Source: Ilyomonas sp964249755
Lineage (GTDB): Bacteria; Bacteroidota; Bacteroidia; Chitinophagales; Chitinophagaceae
Assembly (NCBI GenBank): GCA_964249755.1
Contig: CAXUDB010000006.1
Coordinates: 16,849 to 80,848, forward strand
Direction: 5' to 3'
DNA length: 64,000 bases
Shown here: piece by piece, positions 11,201-19,446 of the stretch
Layout: every line of letters starts with the position of its first letter
Numbering within the stretch: position 1 is the first letter of the stretch
Notes under the pieces: model-generated
Seen by the model: only the letters and a program-made list of their open reading frames with translations
What the model was told of the DNA's origin: nothing
Database searches by the model: none
Made by a program: the position numbers and the translations under genes

Positions 11201-11563
11201 GCATCCTGTTTAAGCACTTCCTATTTTGAAATGGGAAATGATGGCAAATTTCATAGCAAACCGTTGCCAATGCAAGCGCAGCAATCACCTGTATTTACCA
11301 TTACGCCGCTTGATTATAATAAAGATGGAAAAGAAGATTTGCTATTGTGCGGCAACATCAACAAAGCACGTCTGCGGTTTGGCAAATATGATGCGAACTA
11401 TGGTGTGCTGCTGCAAGGGAATGGTAAAGGTGGCTTTACGTATGTTCCGCAGTGGCAATCGGGTTTGAATCTTCATGGTGATGTAAGAAGCGTGTTGAAC
11501 ATCAACAACATCTTATTGTTTGGTATCAGTCAATCTTCGCCTGTTGCTTATAAACTTCAATAA
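8222..11563 (+). CDS. FG-GAP/VCBS repeat (CRTAC1-like, ASPIC/UnbV) lipoprotein
   Basis: Large exported protein made of many seven-bladed-propeller FG-GAP/VCBS repeats with Ca-binding-like loops: GDVNGDGLQDIYF, ADVNGDGLLDIYV, ADLNNDGWPDMYI, ADINNDGLPDILS, ADVNGDGLEDVFT, ADINGDGHPDLFV and others to the C-terminus. Between the two propellers an ASPIC/UnbV-type domain is visible (LGAKIFLYTKGKEQ... FGLGSGETIDSLRIIW). Signal and lipobox: GLLLSLLLINLISGC. The frame opens at TTG 8126, but that start would run through the palindromic terminator and put 50 extra residues before the signal; TTG 8222 gives a normal lipoprotein signal. ATG 8162 is inside the palindrome. This family commonly follows SusC/SusD and precedes PAP2/haloperoxidase proteins in Bacteroidota; its exact function is unknown. 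Confidence 0.9.
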   Translation: MQRYIQLSPGLLLSLLLINLISGCSSNETKSSSKKEDPIFQLLTTEQTGVNFNNEIKESLNMNVLMYEYFYNGGGVAVGDVNGDGLQDIYFSGNAVDNKLYLNKGNMKFEDITDAADVAGRPGPWKTGVTMADVNGDGLLDIYVCYSGKLPPAKRVNQLFINQGNDKQGIPSFREEAEGYGLADSSFSTQSYFFDYDRDGDLDMLLLNHNPNSLPVLDSASTADELKQIDPYVGIKLYRNDNNVFKNATSTSGISSSSLTYGLSAGIADLNNDGWPDMYICDDYTVPDYLYINNKNGTFTDVKKTALGHTTHFGMGNDVADINNDGLPDILSLDMLPEDNHRQKMLMAPDNYEKYDLMLSSGFYYQYMRNMLQVNNGNGTFSEVGQLAGISNTDWSWAALLADYNNDGWKDLFVTNGYTRDYTNMDFLKYMSDYIQNNSGDIRRQKVLDLVQKMPSSDVKSYLFKNNGDLTFSNETSNWGITQSSNSNGAAYADLDNDGRLDLIVNNINKPAFIYHNIYTKKNENNYLQIKLQGADKNTEGLGAKIFLYTKGKEQYEEQMPSRGFQSSVSSILHFGLGSGETIDSLRIIWLSGKKQLLQHIKANQLLTLQEKNATMSQQYKSSEKTLFAEVPAPVAFQQPVNHINDFKRQPLLINPLSFSGPCMVKADVNGDGLEDVFTGGEPGTAGALYIQQKGGTFVASQQPAFEADKMSDDGDAIFFDANGDGFPDLYVASGGYHNFEPDDALLQDRLYLNDGKGHFTKATDALPKMLTSKSCVRAADINGDGHPDLFVGSRVIPGRYPETPESFLLINDGKGNFTNEIKIIAPSLQKMGMITDASWVDLNGDKKQDLIVTGEWMPVSVFITVNGKLENKTKSYFDKPCNGWWNKLLVKDMNGDGKPELIIGNLGLNTQCKVSDKEPAELYYKDFDDNGSIDPILCFYIQGKSYPYVTRDELLDQMSNMRTRYTSYADYADQTLTDIFSKDDLKDAGHLTASCLSTSYFEMGNDGKFHSKPLPMQAQQSPVFTITPLDYNKDGKEDLLLCGNINKARLRFGKYDANYGVLLQGNGKGGFTYVPQWQSGLNLHGDVRSVLNINNILLFGISQSSPVAYKLQ

Positions 11564-11584
11564 ATCCTGTTTCATTTTGATTGT

Positions 11585-12916
11585 ATGGTGAGGAACATTT
11601 CTATTAAAAAGTATTCTTCTTTTTTTATGCTGCTGTTGTTTTTTGGTTGCACATCACGCACGTCAGAAACGCCAGAGCTTTCCAACGCAGAAATCGGAAA
11701 GGTAACCAGGCAAATGACGGATCTGATGATACATGATGTCACCAATCCGCCGTTGGCAGCACGTTTTTTCAGCTATGCCTGTCTCGCCGGGTATGAAGTG
11801 GTAGCAGAAAATGATAAATCATTTCATTCTATGCACGGCTTTGTAAATGCCTATCCTGATTTCAAAAAACCAGATACTATTCAGGGTTATTCCTACCCGT
11901 TGTCTGCCGTTTTAGCTATGTTGTACACAGCCGAAAAGATGCAGCCTTCCGGTAAATTGCTCGTTAGCTATGAGACTGCTTTTTTAGATTCCTGCAGAGA
12001 AAAAGGTTTTACAGATGAAACCATAGCGCAGTCGCAGAAATATGCTTCGGTAGTCAGTAAAGAAATACTGGCGTATGCAAAGAGGGATGGCTATAATAAA
12101 ATAAGCAACCATGCACGGTATACGCCTTTGCCGGAAGAAGGTCATTGGTACCCGACGCCTCCAGCTTATTTGCCTGCTGTTGAACCATATTTTAATACGG
12201 TGCGGCCTTTCTTTTTAGATTCTGCCAGCCAGTTTCGCGTGCCGCCGCCTACTGTTTTTTCAAAAGACAAAAACTCTGCTTTTTATAAATTGATGTATGC
12301 CAATTATCAGCAAGCGCCTGATAGTTTAAGTGAAGAACACAGGCACATTGCATTGTATTGGGATTGCAATCCGTTTGCTGTGCAGGATGATGGACATTTG
12401 CTCGTCGGGTTAAAGAAGATATCTCCCGGTGCGCATTGGTTAAGTATCACTGATATTGTATGCCGGCAAACTAAAAAATCATTCGATGAAACAATGCTCA
12501 TTCACGCACTGGTAGCTATGGGTTTGATGGATAGCTTTATGGCTTGCTGGGATGAAAAATATCGCAGTAACCGCATTCGTCCTGAAACGGCCATTCGCCA
12601 GTTGATAGATGTTCATTGGAAGCCATTATTACAAACACCGCCGTTCCCGGATTATTTAAGTGGGCATTCCTGTATATCAGCTACATCGGCTACTATACTT
12701 TCGCATTATATTGGTGATCCTGTTCCGTTTGTAGATTCTTCAGAAGTACGTTTTGGTTTGCCAACCCGATATTTTTCTTCATTCAATCAGGCAGCCAGCG
12801 AAGCCGCTATATCCCGCTTTTATGGCGGTATTCATTTTATGGATGCCATTGAGCAGGGAACCATTCAAGGTAGGAATGTAGGAACATGGGTGATTGTGAA
12901 AACGGAAAAGAAATAA
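11585..12916 (+). CDS. PAP2 / vanadium-dependent haloperoxidase-fold lipoprotein
   Basis: Lipoprotein (FFMLLLFFGC at the N-terminus) of 443 residues. The C-terminal third carries the acid-phosphatase/haloperoxidase signature in order: KYRSNRIRPETAI (K-X6-RP), PDYLSGHSCISA (equivalent of PSGH) and SRFYGGIHFMDA (SR-X5-H). All vanadate/phosphate-binding residues are therefore present. Members of this fold are either phosphatases or vanadium haloperoxidases; sequence alone does not decide. It starts 21 bases after the VCBS gene and is probably co-transcribed. A hairpin follows at 12962-12987. Confidence 0.88.
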   Translation: MVRNISIKKYSSFFMLLLFFGCTSRTSETPELSNAEIGKVTRQMTDLMIHDVTNPPLAARFFSYACLAGYEVVAENDKSFHSMHGFVNAYPDFKKPDTIQGYSYPLSAVLAMLYTAEKMQPSGKLLVSYETAFLDSCREKGFTDETIAQSQKYASVVSKEILAYAKRDGYNKISNHARYTPLPEEGHWYPTPPAYLPAVEPYFNTVRPFFLDSASQFRVPPPTVFSKDKNSAFYKLMYANYQQAPDSLSEEHRHIALYWDCNPFAVQDDGHLLVGLKKISPGAHWLSITDIVCRQTKKSFDETMLIHALVAMGLMDSFMACWDEKYRSNRIRPETAIRQLIDVHWKPLLQTPPFPDYLSGHSCISATSATILSHYIGDPVPFVDSSEVRFGLPTRYFSSFNQAASEAAISRFYGGIHFMDAIEQGTIQGRNVGTWVIVKTEKK

Positions 12917-12961
12917 ATTACTCGTTATCCGTTTTTTTAATCCTGACATCAGGAAAAATAA

Positions 12962-12987
12962 ACCGGCAGTCTTATAAAGCTGCCGGT
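12962..12987. terminator. Hairpin terminator between convergent genes
   Basis: Perfect 8-bp arms ACCGGCAG and CTGCCGGT around a 10-base loop. It sits between the end of the forward haloperoxidase-like gene and the restored stop of the reverse isomerase remnant, so it can serve both strands. Confidence 0.7.
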
Positions 12988-12997
12988 CACAAAACAT

Positions 12998-13430
12998 TTA
13001 TACAAAATCATCGCATTCTTTGTAAGCCTTACCAGTGCGGCTTCACCCTCTTTTCCCGGCTTGGAAATTCTATGTTCCATACCCAGGACGCCTTTATACC
13101 CTTTGTTATAAATGTGCTTGAAAATGTTCTTATAATTCATCTCGCCGGTAGTCGGTTCGTTGCGGCCAGGATTGTCGCCGATTTGCAGGTAAGCAATCTC
13201 ATCCCAGGAATTATCCATGTGCCGGATTAAACCGCCCTGGTTGCGCTGCATGTGATACATATCATATAGAATTTTGCACGAAGGACTGTTCACCGCTTTG
13301 CAAATGAGAAAGGTCTGGTCAGACCCGCGCAGAAATAAATCAGGTGTGTCGCTAAGCGGTTCTAATACTATGATCAGGTTATTCGGTTCTAATATAGCCG
13401 CTCCTTTCTTCAATGTTTCAATAACATACC
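12998..13430 (-). pseudogene. C-terminal half of a hydroxypyruvate-isomerase-like TIM-barrel protein (frameshifted, 5' part missing)
   Basis: The reverse strand encodes about 145 residues typical of the C-terminal half of Hyi/sugar-phosphate isomerase-epimerase proteins: IVLEPLSDTPDLFLRGSDQT, SPSCKILYDMYHMQRNQGGL, WDEIAYLQIGDNPGRNEPTT, KGVLGMEHRISKPGKEGE. The acidic metal ligands of the family are visible (E in VLEPL, D in LYDMYH, E in GMEH). Near the end a single base appears lost (A run at about 13025): a one-base shift gives KAYKECDDFV and stop 12998-13000, the expected C-terminus. The N-terminal half is absent; the frame runs directly into a truncated apbE. Non-functional as it stands. 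Confidence 0.8.
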
Positions 13431-13783
13431 ACCGGGCCAATAGAAATATCATACGCTCCGTGACTTGAAACAGCAGTCCTTTGCGCATCTTGTAAAATGC
13501 GGAACAGAGGCGGAGATACAGGCACATATATTCCTTTGCCACTGGTTGCGCTAAGCCGGTTAATTTCGCTGCTTTCAATATAATCACTCAATATATTGTT
13601 GAAACTGTCAGCTAACTGAAACGCTTGAGCAGCAATGGTTGCAGCCTTTACTGAATCGTTTGTATAAATGGTAATGGTAAAAGGTGAGCCCATTTTTGAC
13701 TGTTCGAACGTGTATTTTCTTTGCGCAAATAAGTGAACAGAAAACAAAAGCAGCGCAATGAAAAGGGAATATTTTTTATACAT
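13427..13783 (-). pseudogene. N-terminal third of an ApbE-like FAD:protein FMN transferase (3' part missing)
   Basis: About 118 residues with a signal peptide (MYKKYSLFIALLLFSVHLFAQ) and the characteristic ApbE start: FEQSKMGSPFTITIY, AAQAFQLADSFNNILSDYIE, SSEINRLSATSG and SHGAYDISIGPVV. The normal protein is about 330 residues; here it stops after GPVVCY because the sequence changes to the isomerase gene in another frame. No threonine/aspartate Mg-FAD site of the C-terminal half remains, so the product would be inactive. Start at ATG 13783 is well supported by the signal peptide. Confidence 0.82.
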
Positions 13784-13928
13784 GAAAGCAATCTGTATTA
13801 TTGAATTTGAAGCAGAGAATTTTCTACTTGAGCAAGGATAAATTTAATGCTATATTTCAGTCATAATTATACTTAGAAAATAGTATCCGTCAGATAATTT
13901 TGAATTTGATAAAGCTATCATTTCATCA

Positions 13929-14903
13929 ATGAAACACACACTTTTTTTAATTGCCTTAATCATATCTAAAATCTTTATTGTATCCGCTCAAAGCCAAACA
14001 AAAACACCTGCTGCAACATTCAGGATAACAGGCTATGTGCTTAACCAACCAGGTTTATTGGACAATGTAAAACATCTTGATCTTACCAAAATCACGCATC
14101 TTAATATTGCTTTTGTAAATCCTGATTCTTCTGAACAATTTCATACACCTGATGATATAAAAAAAGTAACAAGAATCGCACATAAAAAACAGGTGCAGGT
14201 GTTGTTATCAATAGGAGGCGGCTCGCCTCCTGAATATCTGCTGAACTTCTTAGCACCTGATAAGCAGGCAGCATTTATTATCTCGTTAGTTAAACTGGCA
14301 ACCCGCAATCATTTAGATGGTATTGATGTTGACTTGGAAGGAAAATTGATAGATGAAAATTATGAGTCGTTTGTTGCGAATTTAGGAGCTGCCTTGCATA
14401 CGAAACATAAAACGATGACTGCCGCTATTGCCTCTTATTATGCCGAACAATATACAGACAAAGCACTGCAGCAATTTGACTTTTTAAATGTAATGAGCTA
14501 CGATAAAACAGGTCCCTGGAATCCTGACAAGCCTGGTCAGCACGCGTCTTATTCTTTAGCAACCGATGATATGAAATACTGGAGCAGCGTGCGTCATATT
14601 GCGAAGCAAAAGCTTGGTTTGGGAATGCCTTTTTATGGCTATGGTTTTGGTGCAGGCGCACCAGAAGATATGTCTTACGGAGATATCATTAAGAAGTATC
14701 CCGGCTCTGAAAATACCGACGAAGTAACGGTGCCGGGCGGCGGTATTATTTACTATAATGGGGCTGCAACCATCAAAGAGAAAACGAAGCTTGCCTTAGA
14801 TGCAACGGGAGGAATTATGATATGGCAGCTTCTTCAGGATATAAAAGGTAAACGCTCTTTGCTCAGGTTAATTTATGAGCAGGTTAGGGAAGCAACGAAA
14901 TAA
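13929..14903 (+). CDS. GH18 glycoside hydrolase (chitinase / endo-N-acetylglucosaminidase type)
   Basis: Exported GH18 enzyme of 324 residues with a signal peptide (about residues 1-21). The catalytic DxxDxDxE motif is complete: DGIDVDLE at residues 130-137, E137 being the acid/base. Other family strands: FRITGYVLN (beta1), ITHLNIAFV, VLLSIGGGS and the MSYD motif (about residue 190), which supplies the tyrosine/aspartate of substrate-assisted catalysis. GH18 proteins of this compact type include both chitinases and endo-beta-N-acetylglucosaminidases that cut the chitobiose core of N-glycans. The GH92 and GH2 neighbours favour the latter. Divergent from the apbE remnant; 145 bases between them. 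Confidence 0.88.
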   Translation: MKHTLFLIALIISKIFIVSAQSQTKTPAATFRITGYVLNQPGLLDNVKHLDLTKITHLNIAFVNPDSSEQFHTPDDIKKVTRIAHKKQVQVLLSIGGGSPPEYLLNFLAPDKQAAFIISLVKLATRNHLDGIDVDLEGKLIDENYESFVANLGAALHTKHKTMTAAIASYYAEQYTDKALQQFDFLNVMSYDKTGPWNPDKPGQHASYSLATDDMKYWSSVRHIAKQKLGLGMPFYGYGFGAGAPEDMSYGDIIKKYPGSENTDEVTVPGGGIIYYNGAATIKEKTKLALDATGGIMIWQLLQDIKGKRSLLRLIYEQVREATK

Positions 14904-14953
14904 AAATTGATCTCTTAATTTTCAGAAATCAGACCTAAAACCTGTTGTTGGCT

Positions 14954-16273
14954 ATGAGAAAAAAGACACTTTCTGCTTTCATCATTATTGCCTGTTTGTC
15001 ATTTCATTTTTCGGGGTTGGCTCAAAAGGGTTTATCTGATATTAAAGCGACATTGCAATCTCCTTATTTCGAGAAATTATATTCTGACACTTACTATAGC
15101 TTGTTGGACCGGATGGATAAAAATGGCTTTTTGCAAGAGTCGTTAACCGGTGCTTATGAAGGCATGTATTGCCGCACTACCGGCGCATTGGTCTCTTTAC
15201 TGATGGAAACAGGTCGTTTGAAGGAAGCTGAATTAAACATTAAATGTGTATTGGATGCCACCACGCAAAACGATATGGAACGCATTCCGCATGTCATTGG
15301 TATAAAGAACAATACATACACCATCATCAGCGATGAATGGCAGATAGACGGTCAGGCGCATGTGCTGCTTGCCTGGGCAAGGCTGACTTTGCAGCGAGGT
15401 TCTACCCGTTTTGAGGATCGTACCTGGACATTGGTATGCACCCTTATGAAGCGCACTTGCGACCGTACATTTTTTCAGCACGGGTGGTGGTCGGTTGAGC
15501 CTGGTTTAATTCGCAACATTTCTTTTGAACATTCAAGAGAAGGAAGAAGATGGGATGTGTGGGATTTGCTCACGCAAAGCTTTGTAGGTGCGGCTTTGCA
15601 GGACATGTCTGCCATTGCGGAACGAAGAGGAGATACAGCATTAGCTTCTGACTGGCGCAAAAAACTGAGTCTGCTAAAAGAGGGAATCCGAAAAAATTTA
15701 ACCACGGTACGAAACAACGATACCACGTATCTTGAAATGCGCCTGCCCGATTCAAACGGCGGCACGCCTTATTTAAATATGGGTTGGGTAACCTTGTCGC
15801 CCATCGCTGCCGGCTGGGAAGGATTAAATCATACTGTGCTGCAAAACACCGTTGCAGCCATGCGGAGAAGGATGCTGAAAAAGACAAACGGCATTTCATG
15901 GATGCCAACAGACAGCTACCCGGATAGCACGGTTTCTAACGAAATCATCGGGAAAGGAATGGCTTGGGAAATGGACTACGCGCGCACCGAAAAAGATTAC
16001 AATCGCATCAGCGACATATTGAAACTCATTCGGATTGCAAATGCCGGTAAGCCGGTTTATATGGAAGGCGGCTGGCTTGAAGACGGTATACATAAACAAT
16101 CTGGTAAACTAAGTGATAAAGATTTTGCGGGCATGACCCACGCAGTGTGGAAAACCAAAGATGCAGGCAACGGCGAGCAATGCGCCTGGTGGTGCTGGGC
16201 AATGGCAAAGCTGAGAAAAGAAGCTGGTTTGCTGGCAGAACCTAAAAGGGTTCCTTACTCTGCTTCTGAATAA
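14954..16273 (+). CDS. Predicted six-hairpin (alpha/alpha)6-barrel glycosidase, unassigned family
   Basis: 439 residues with signal peptide (MRKKTLSAFIIIACLSFHFS). Recurrent helix-rich segments with aromatic and acidic residues at helix ends are typical of (alpha/alpha)6 glycosidases: SDEWQIDGQAHVLLAWARL, GRRWDVWDLLTQSFVGAAL, MPTDSYPDSTVSNEIIGKGM, YMEGGWLEDGIHK, GEQCAWWCWAMAKLRKEAGL. I do not recognise a specific GH family; the AMWLRDS motif I associate with GH125 is absent. It follows GH18 by 50 bases on the same strand, so it probably acts on the same glycan. The frame can open at TTG 14945, but ATG 14954 starts the signal peptide properly. A terminator follows directly. Confidence 0.7.
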   Translation: MRKKTLSAFIIIACLSFHFSGLAQKGLSDIKATLQSPYFEKLYSDTYYSLLDRMDKNGFLQESLTGAYEGMYCRTTGALVSLLMETGRLKEAELNIKCVLDATTQNDMERIPHVIGIKNNTYTIISDEWQIDGQAHVLLAWARLTLQRGSTRFEDRTWTLVCTLMKRTCDRTFFQHGWWSVEPGLIRNISFEHSREGRRWDVWDLLTQSFVGAALQDMSAIAERRGDTALASDWRKKLSLLKEGIRKNLTTVRNNDTTYLEMRLPDSNGGTPYLNMGWVTLSPIAAGWEGLNHTVLQNTVAAMRRRMLKKTNGISWMPTDSYPDSTVSNEIIGKGMAWEMDYARTEKDYNRISDILKLIRIANAGKPVYMEGGWLEDGIHKQSGKLSDKDFAGMTHAVWKTKDAGNGEQCAWWCWAMAKLRKEAGLLAEPKRVPYSASE

Positions 16274-16275
16274 AT

Positions 16276-16301
16276 ATGCCTGGTATAGAAATACCAGGCA
16301 T
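16276..16301. terminator. Terminator between convergent genes
   Basis: Perfect 11-bp arms ATGCCTGGTAT and ATACCAGGCAT with loop AGAA, starting 2 bases after the stop of the forward gene and followed by a T-rich stretch. The reverse GH92 gene ends at 16392, so the hairpin can act on both strands. Confidence 0.85.
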
Positions 16302-16391
16302 TGCTTGTTTAATTATCACTAAAAATCTTCTCATACATACATTCATTCAACTAGAATGCTATTTGATAAATGGCCTTTTAATCTCAAAAAA

Positions 16392-18548
16392 TTACTTTGC
16401 AATCATCTCAATGTGTCCTCCGTTTTTAAACAAATCATGTGATACAAAATAACCTTCGTTCTGCTTTCCATTTACTTTTACAGAGGTTAGTATCCTGCTG
16501 CTTCCACTTTTTGTTATCGTAAGCATTTTGCCGGTATTTGTTTTCCATTTTATGGTATCAAAAAGCGGAACCGTAACAATGTATTTGGGGTCGGTTGCAG
16601 AAAAAGGGTATAACCCTAAAGCGCTGAATACGTACCACGCAGACATTTCTCCCGCATCATCCATTCCGCTTAGTTCCAGGCCTTCGCTGCCGATGCCATA
16701 CAGGTTGTTCAAGATGTAATCAATTATTCTTTGAGACTTTTCCGGTTTGCCGATGAAAATATAAGAGAAAGGTGCTTCGTGGTCGGGCTGATTACCCTGA
16801 CAATATTGTCCTATCATTGTTTCAACGTTCCTAGCTATATAACTTGGGTTCCATGGCACCGTAAAGAACGAGTCTAATTTCGCTTCAAATTTTTCCGGTC
16901 CGCCATATAGATGGATGAGTCCCGGCATGTCATGCGGAGCAAAGAAGGATACCTGCCAGGCATTGGCTTCTCGATACATGTATTCGTAGTAAGGATACTG
17001 CGGATTGAAATTTTTTATCCAACTGCCGGTTGCTGATCTGCCTCTCATAAACCTGTCAGACGTATCGAAAACATGCTGGTAGTTTTTTGACCTTGCCATC
17101 AATATCCTGTAGTTGGTTGTATCGTTTAATTGCTTCGCTAACTGCGCTACCGAGTAATCGTCGTAGGAATATTCCAACGTTTTTGAAACACCGGCTTTGC
17201 CATTGGTTTCTACCTGCGGGTTCACAACTTCAGAATCGGAGATATAGCCTTTCTGGATATACTCTGTAATGAACGGACGGGTTCCACCTGCTACATTGGC
17301 GTTTCGTAACAGTAACTGGTATGTGTCTTTAATATCAAAATCGGTGATACCCCTTAAGTAAGCGCCTGCAATGGAAGAGGCAGCATGATCGCCATGAAAA
17401 AAGGTAGGGATAAATCCTGTTTTGTCACCAACATCCTCAAGCGATTTTATTACATTCAGCGTAACCTGTGGTGTAAGTAAACCCAACAGCACATCCTTGT
17501 TCCGGTAGGTATCCCACAACGAAGGTTCGGTATAGTAAGTGAAACCGGCTTTGGCTACATTCTTCTTTACGTCTCTGAATTCTCCGTTTACATCGCTGCG
17601 CAGTGCCGGCCACAAAAACGACCTGTACAGGCAGGAATAAAACATACGTTTCTGCTTGTCCGTTCCGCCATCTACCTGTATGGAAGACAGCAGCGTTTCC
17701 CATGTTTGCGTTGCTTCGTTGCGAACCTCATCAAATGTTTTATTGCCGATTTCCTGCTGAAGATTTTGCTTCGCATTTTCTATGCTTACGAAAGACAATC
17801 CTATTTTCAATTCAATCGGTTTCGTGCTGCCATTGCTCAAATGAACGATGGCAAAACCTGAATGTTGACCAGCATCTGTCGTATCCAGTTTTTCAATCTT
17901 AGCGTTCAGTTTTGCATAAAAGAAAATATTCTCTCCACCCTGAAAACCCTGCACAGCGGAATCGCCTGCCTGCTCAATGCTCCATGTGTTTACGCGGCTA
18001 TTGGCTTTGGCTAAATCGAAAAGAATTTGCCGGTCATTATTGTTTTTATATTCATACTTGTGATACCCGCATCGTAACGTCGAAGTCAGGCTGACATTGA
18101 TGTTGTAATCATCAAGATAAACCTGGTAAAATCCCGGCGCGGAACTTTCTCTGTTATGCGAAAACTTAGAACCGAATGCTGAGCCCGGATGAGAAAGCGG
18201 CAGAATAGGAATGTTGCAAAGATTCCAATGACCTTTGTTGGTATGCGCAAAACCTAAAATAACCGAATCCTCATATTGATAGCCGGCGCCCGAGCCATAA
18301 GCTGTTATCGGACTCAATTGTACCATGGCATTGGGCAAAGAACTGCCGGGGAAAGTAAGCCCTGCCCATGACCGCCATCCATTTGGCAACCGGTAACCTA
18401 AAATTTTGGGATCGTTAAGCGGAGCCGTACCAATAAATGTATTTACATACATTGCATAGCTGGTTGTTGTTTGCGCTATTGCAGAGTTGTAACATACAAA
18501 GAAAAGTATGATGACTAAGCTTACAACAGATTTGATTTTTGTTATCAT
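16392..18548 (-). CDS. GH92 family glycosidase (alpha-mannosidase type), copy A
   Basis: 718 residues with signal peptide (ending SAIAQ). Opens with the GH92 N-terminal beta-sandwich (VNTFIGTAPLNDP... GLTFPGSSLPNAMVQLSPI) and contains the (alpha/alpha)6 domain with landmarks LWDTYRNKDVLLGLLTPQV, GNQPDHE (residues 585-591) and DDAGEMSAWYVFSALGLYPF (from about residue 630), the paired aspartates being the predicted catalytic base region. GH92 enzymes are Ca-dependent inverting exo-alpha-mannosidases. The usual GNEP motif reads GNQP here (see findings). Last gene of the reverse block GH2-GH92-SGNH-GH92; gaps of about 45-115 bases suggest one transcript. Confidence 0.93.
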   Translation of the reverse strand: MITKIKSVVSLVIILFFVCYNSAIAQTTTSYAMYVNTFIGTAPLNDPKILGYRLPNGWRSWAGLTFPGSSLPNAMVQLSPITAYGSGAGYQYEDSVILGFAHTNKGHWNLCNIPILPLSHPGSAFGSKFSHNRESSAPGFYQVYLDDYNINVSLTSTLRCGYHKYEYKNNNDRQILFDLAKANSRVNTWSIEQAGDSAVQGFQGGENIFFYAKLNAKIEKLDTTDAGQHSGFAIVHLSNGSTKPIELKIGLSFVSIENAKQNLQQEIGNKTFDEVRNEATQTWETLLSSIQVDGGTDKQKRMFYSCLYRSFLWPALRSDVNGEFRDVKKNVAKAGFTYYTEPSLWDTYRNKDVLLGLLTPQVTLNVIKSLEDVGDKTGFIPTFFHGDHAASSIAGAYLRGITDFDIKDTYQLLLRNANVAGGTRPFITEYIQKGYISDSEVVNPQVETNGKAGVSKTLEYSYDDYSVAQLAKQLNDTTNYRILMARSKNYQHVFDTSDRFMRGRSATGSWIKNFNPQYPYYEYMYREANAWQVSFFAPHDMPGLIHLYGGPEKFEAKLDSFFTVPWNPSYIARNVETMIGQYCQGNQPDHEAPFSYIFIGKPEKSQRIIDYILNNLYGIGSEGLELSGMDDAGEMSAWYVFSALGLYPFSATDPKYIVTVPLFDTIKWKTNTGKMLTITKSGSSRILTSVKVNGKQNEGYFVSHDLFKNGGHIEMIAK

Positions 18549-18663
18549 GCTATTGTTTGATCTGACATGACGGAATAAAGAAATTGTCCCCGAAATCTTA
18601 AAAACGCATTGCCATATTTCAACAAGGCAATTATCTGCATCATGTTTAATGACTGACGATAAA

Positions 18664-19347
18664 TCATCTTCTATGCATGGCTTCTTTAATGGCTTTATCT
18701 GCCAGCGGCTCCATTACTTTATATCCTTCCAAAGTGGGGTGCACGCCATCTTTTGATAAGTTAGCCGGCAACCCGCGTTTATCATCAGCCATTGCTATAA
18801 AATAATCGAGATAGACAAGATTGTTTTTGTCTGCATACGCTTTAATCATTTCGTTTAGTGTCTTCACTTTCTCAACCGGGTTGATAGTAGGGCGCCATGG
18901 AAAAGCAGCAGCAGGCAACACAGAGGAAAGTACTACTTCGATGCCGCTGACTTTTGCCAGTTCTGCCATCGAAACAATGTTGCCAAATACATCTTCTAAT
19001 TTTGATGGTCCATTGTTCTCAGCAATATCGTTGATGCCGGCAAGTATCACGACCACCTTAGGTTTTAGATTGATGACATCCTCGCGGAAACGCACCAGCA
19101 TTTGCCCGGTTGTTTGCCCGCTGATACCGCGGTCAAAATAAGGGTTGTTGGAGAAGAAAGAGGAGTCGTTGGTAATCCAGAAGTCAGTGATAGAATCGCC
19201 CATGAATACAACTCGCTTCTCTCCCGAAGCAGGCGATTGCACTTTGATATTGTCTTCCTCGTATTTATGAATATTTGCCCAGTCCTGCGCCTTTGTTACA
19301 TCAGCACTTAAAACTATCGTTAACAAAGGCAATAGTATTTTTATCAT
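18664..19347 (-). CDS. SGNH/GDSL-family secreted esterase
   Basis: 227 residues with a signal peptide (about residues 1-20). All SGNH blocks are present: VVFMGDSITDFW with nucleophile S52, GISGQT (block II Gly, about residue 75), AGINDIAEN with G104/N106, and KDGVHPTLEGY with D200/H203. This is the pattern of GDSL lipases, carbohydrate acetylesterases and PAF-acetylhydrolase-like proteins. Sitting between two GH92 genes, it probably removes acyl groups from the glycan; the acyl type is not predictable. Confidence 0.9.
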   Translation of the reverse strand: MIKILLPLLTIVLSADVTKAQDWANIHKYEEDNIKVQSPASGEKRVVFMGDSITDFWITNDSSFFSNNPYFDRGISGQTTGQMLVRFREDVINLKPKVVVILAGINDIAENNGPSKLEDVFGNIVSMAELAKVSGIEVVLSSVLPAAAFPWRPTINPVEKVKTLNEMIKAYADKNNLVYLDYFIAMADDKRGLPANLSKDGVHPTLEGYKVMEPLADKAIKEAMHRR

Positions 19348-19446
19348 AATGATTGTTCTATCTTACAAAATGGAGCTGCCAATCGTACTTGTTTTCAAGT
19401 AAAATATCAAATTCTTAAAAAGCTTAAACAGCCAATTCAAAATCAT

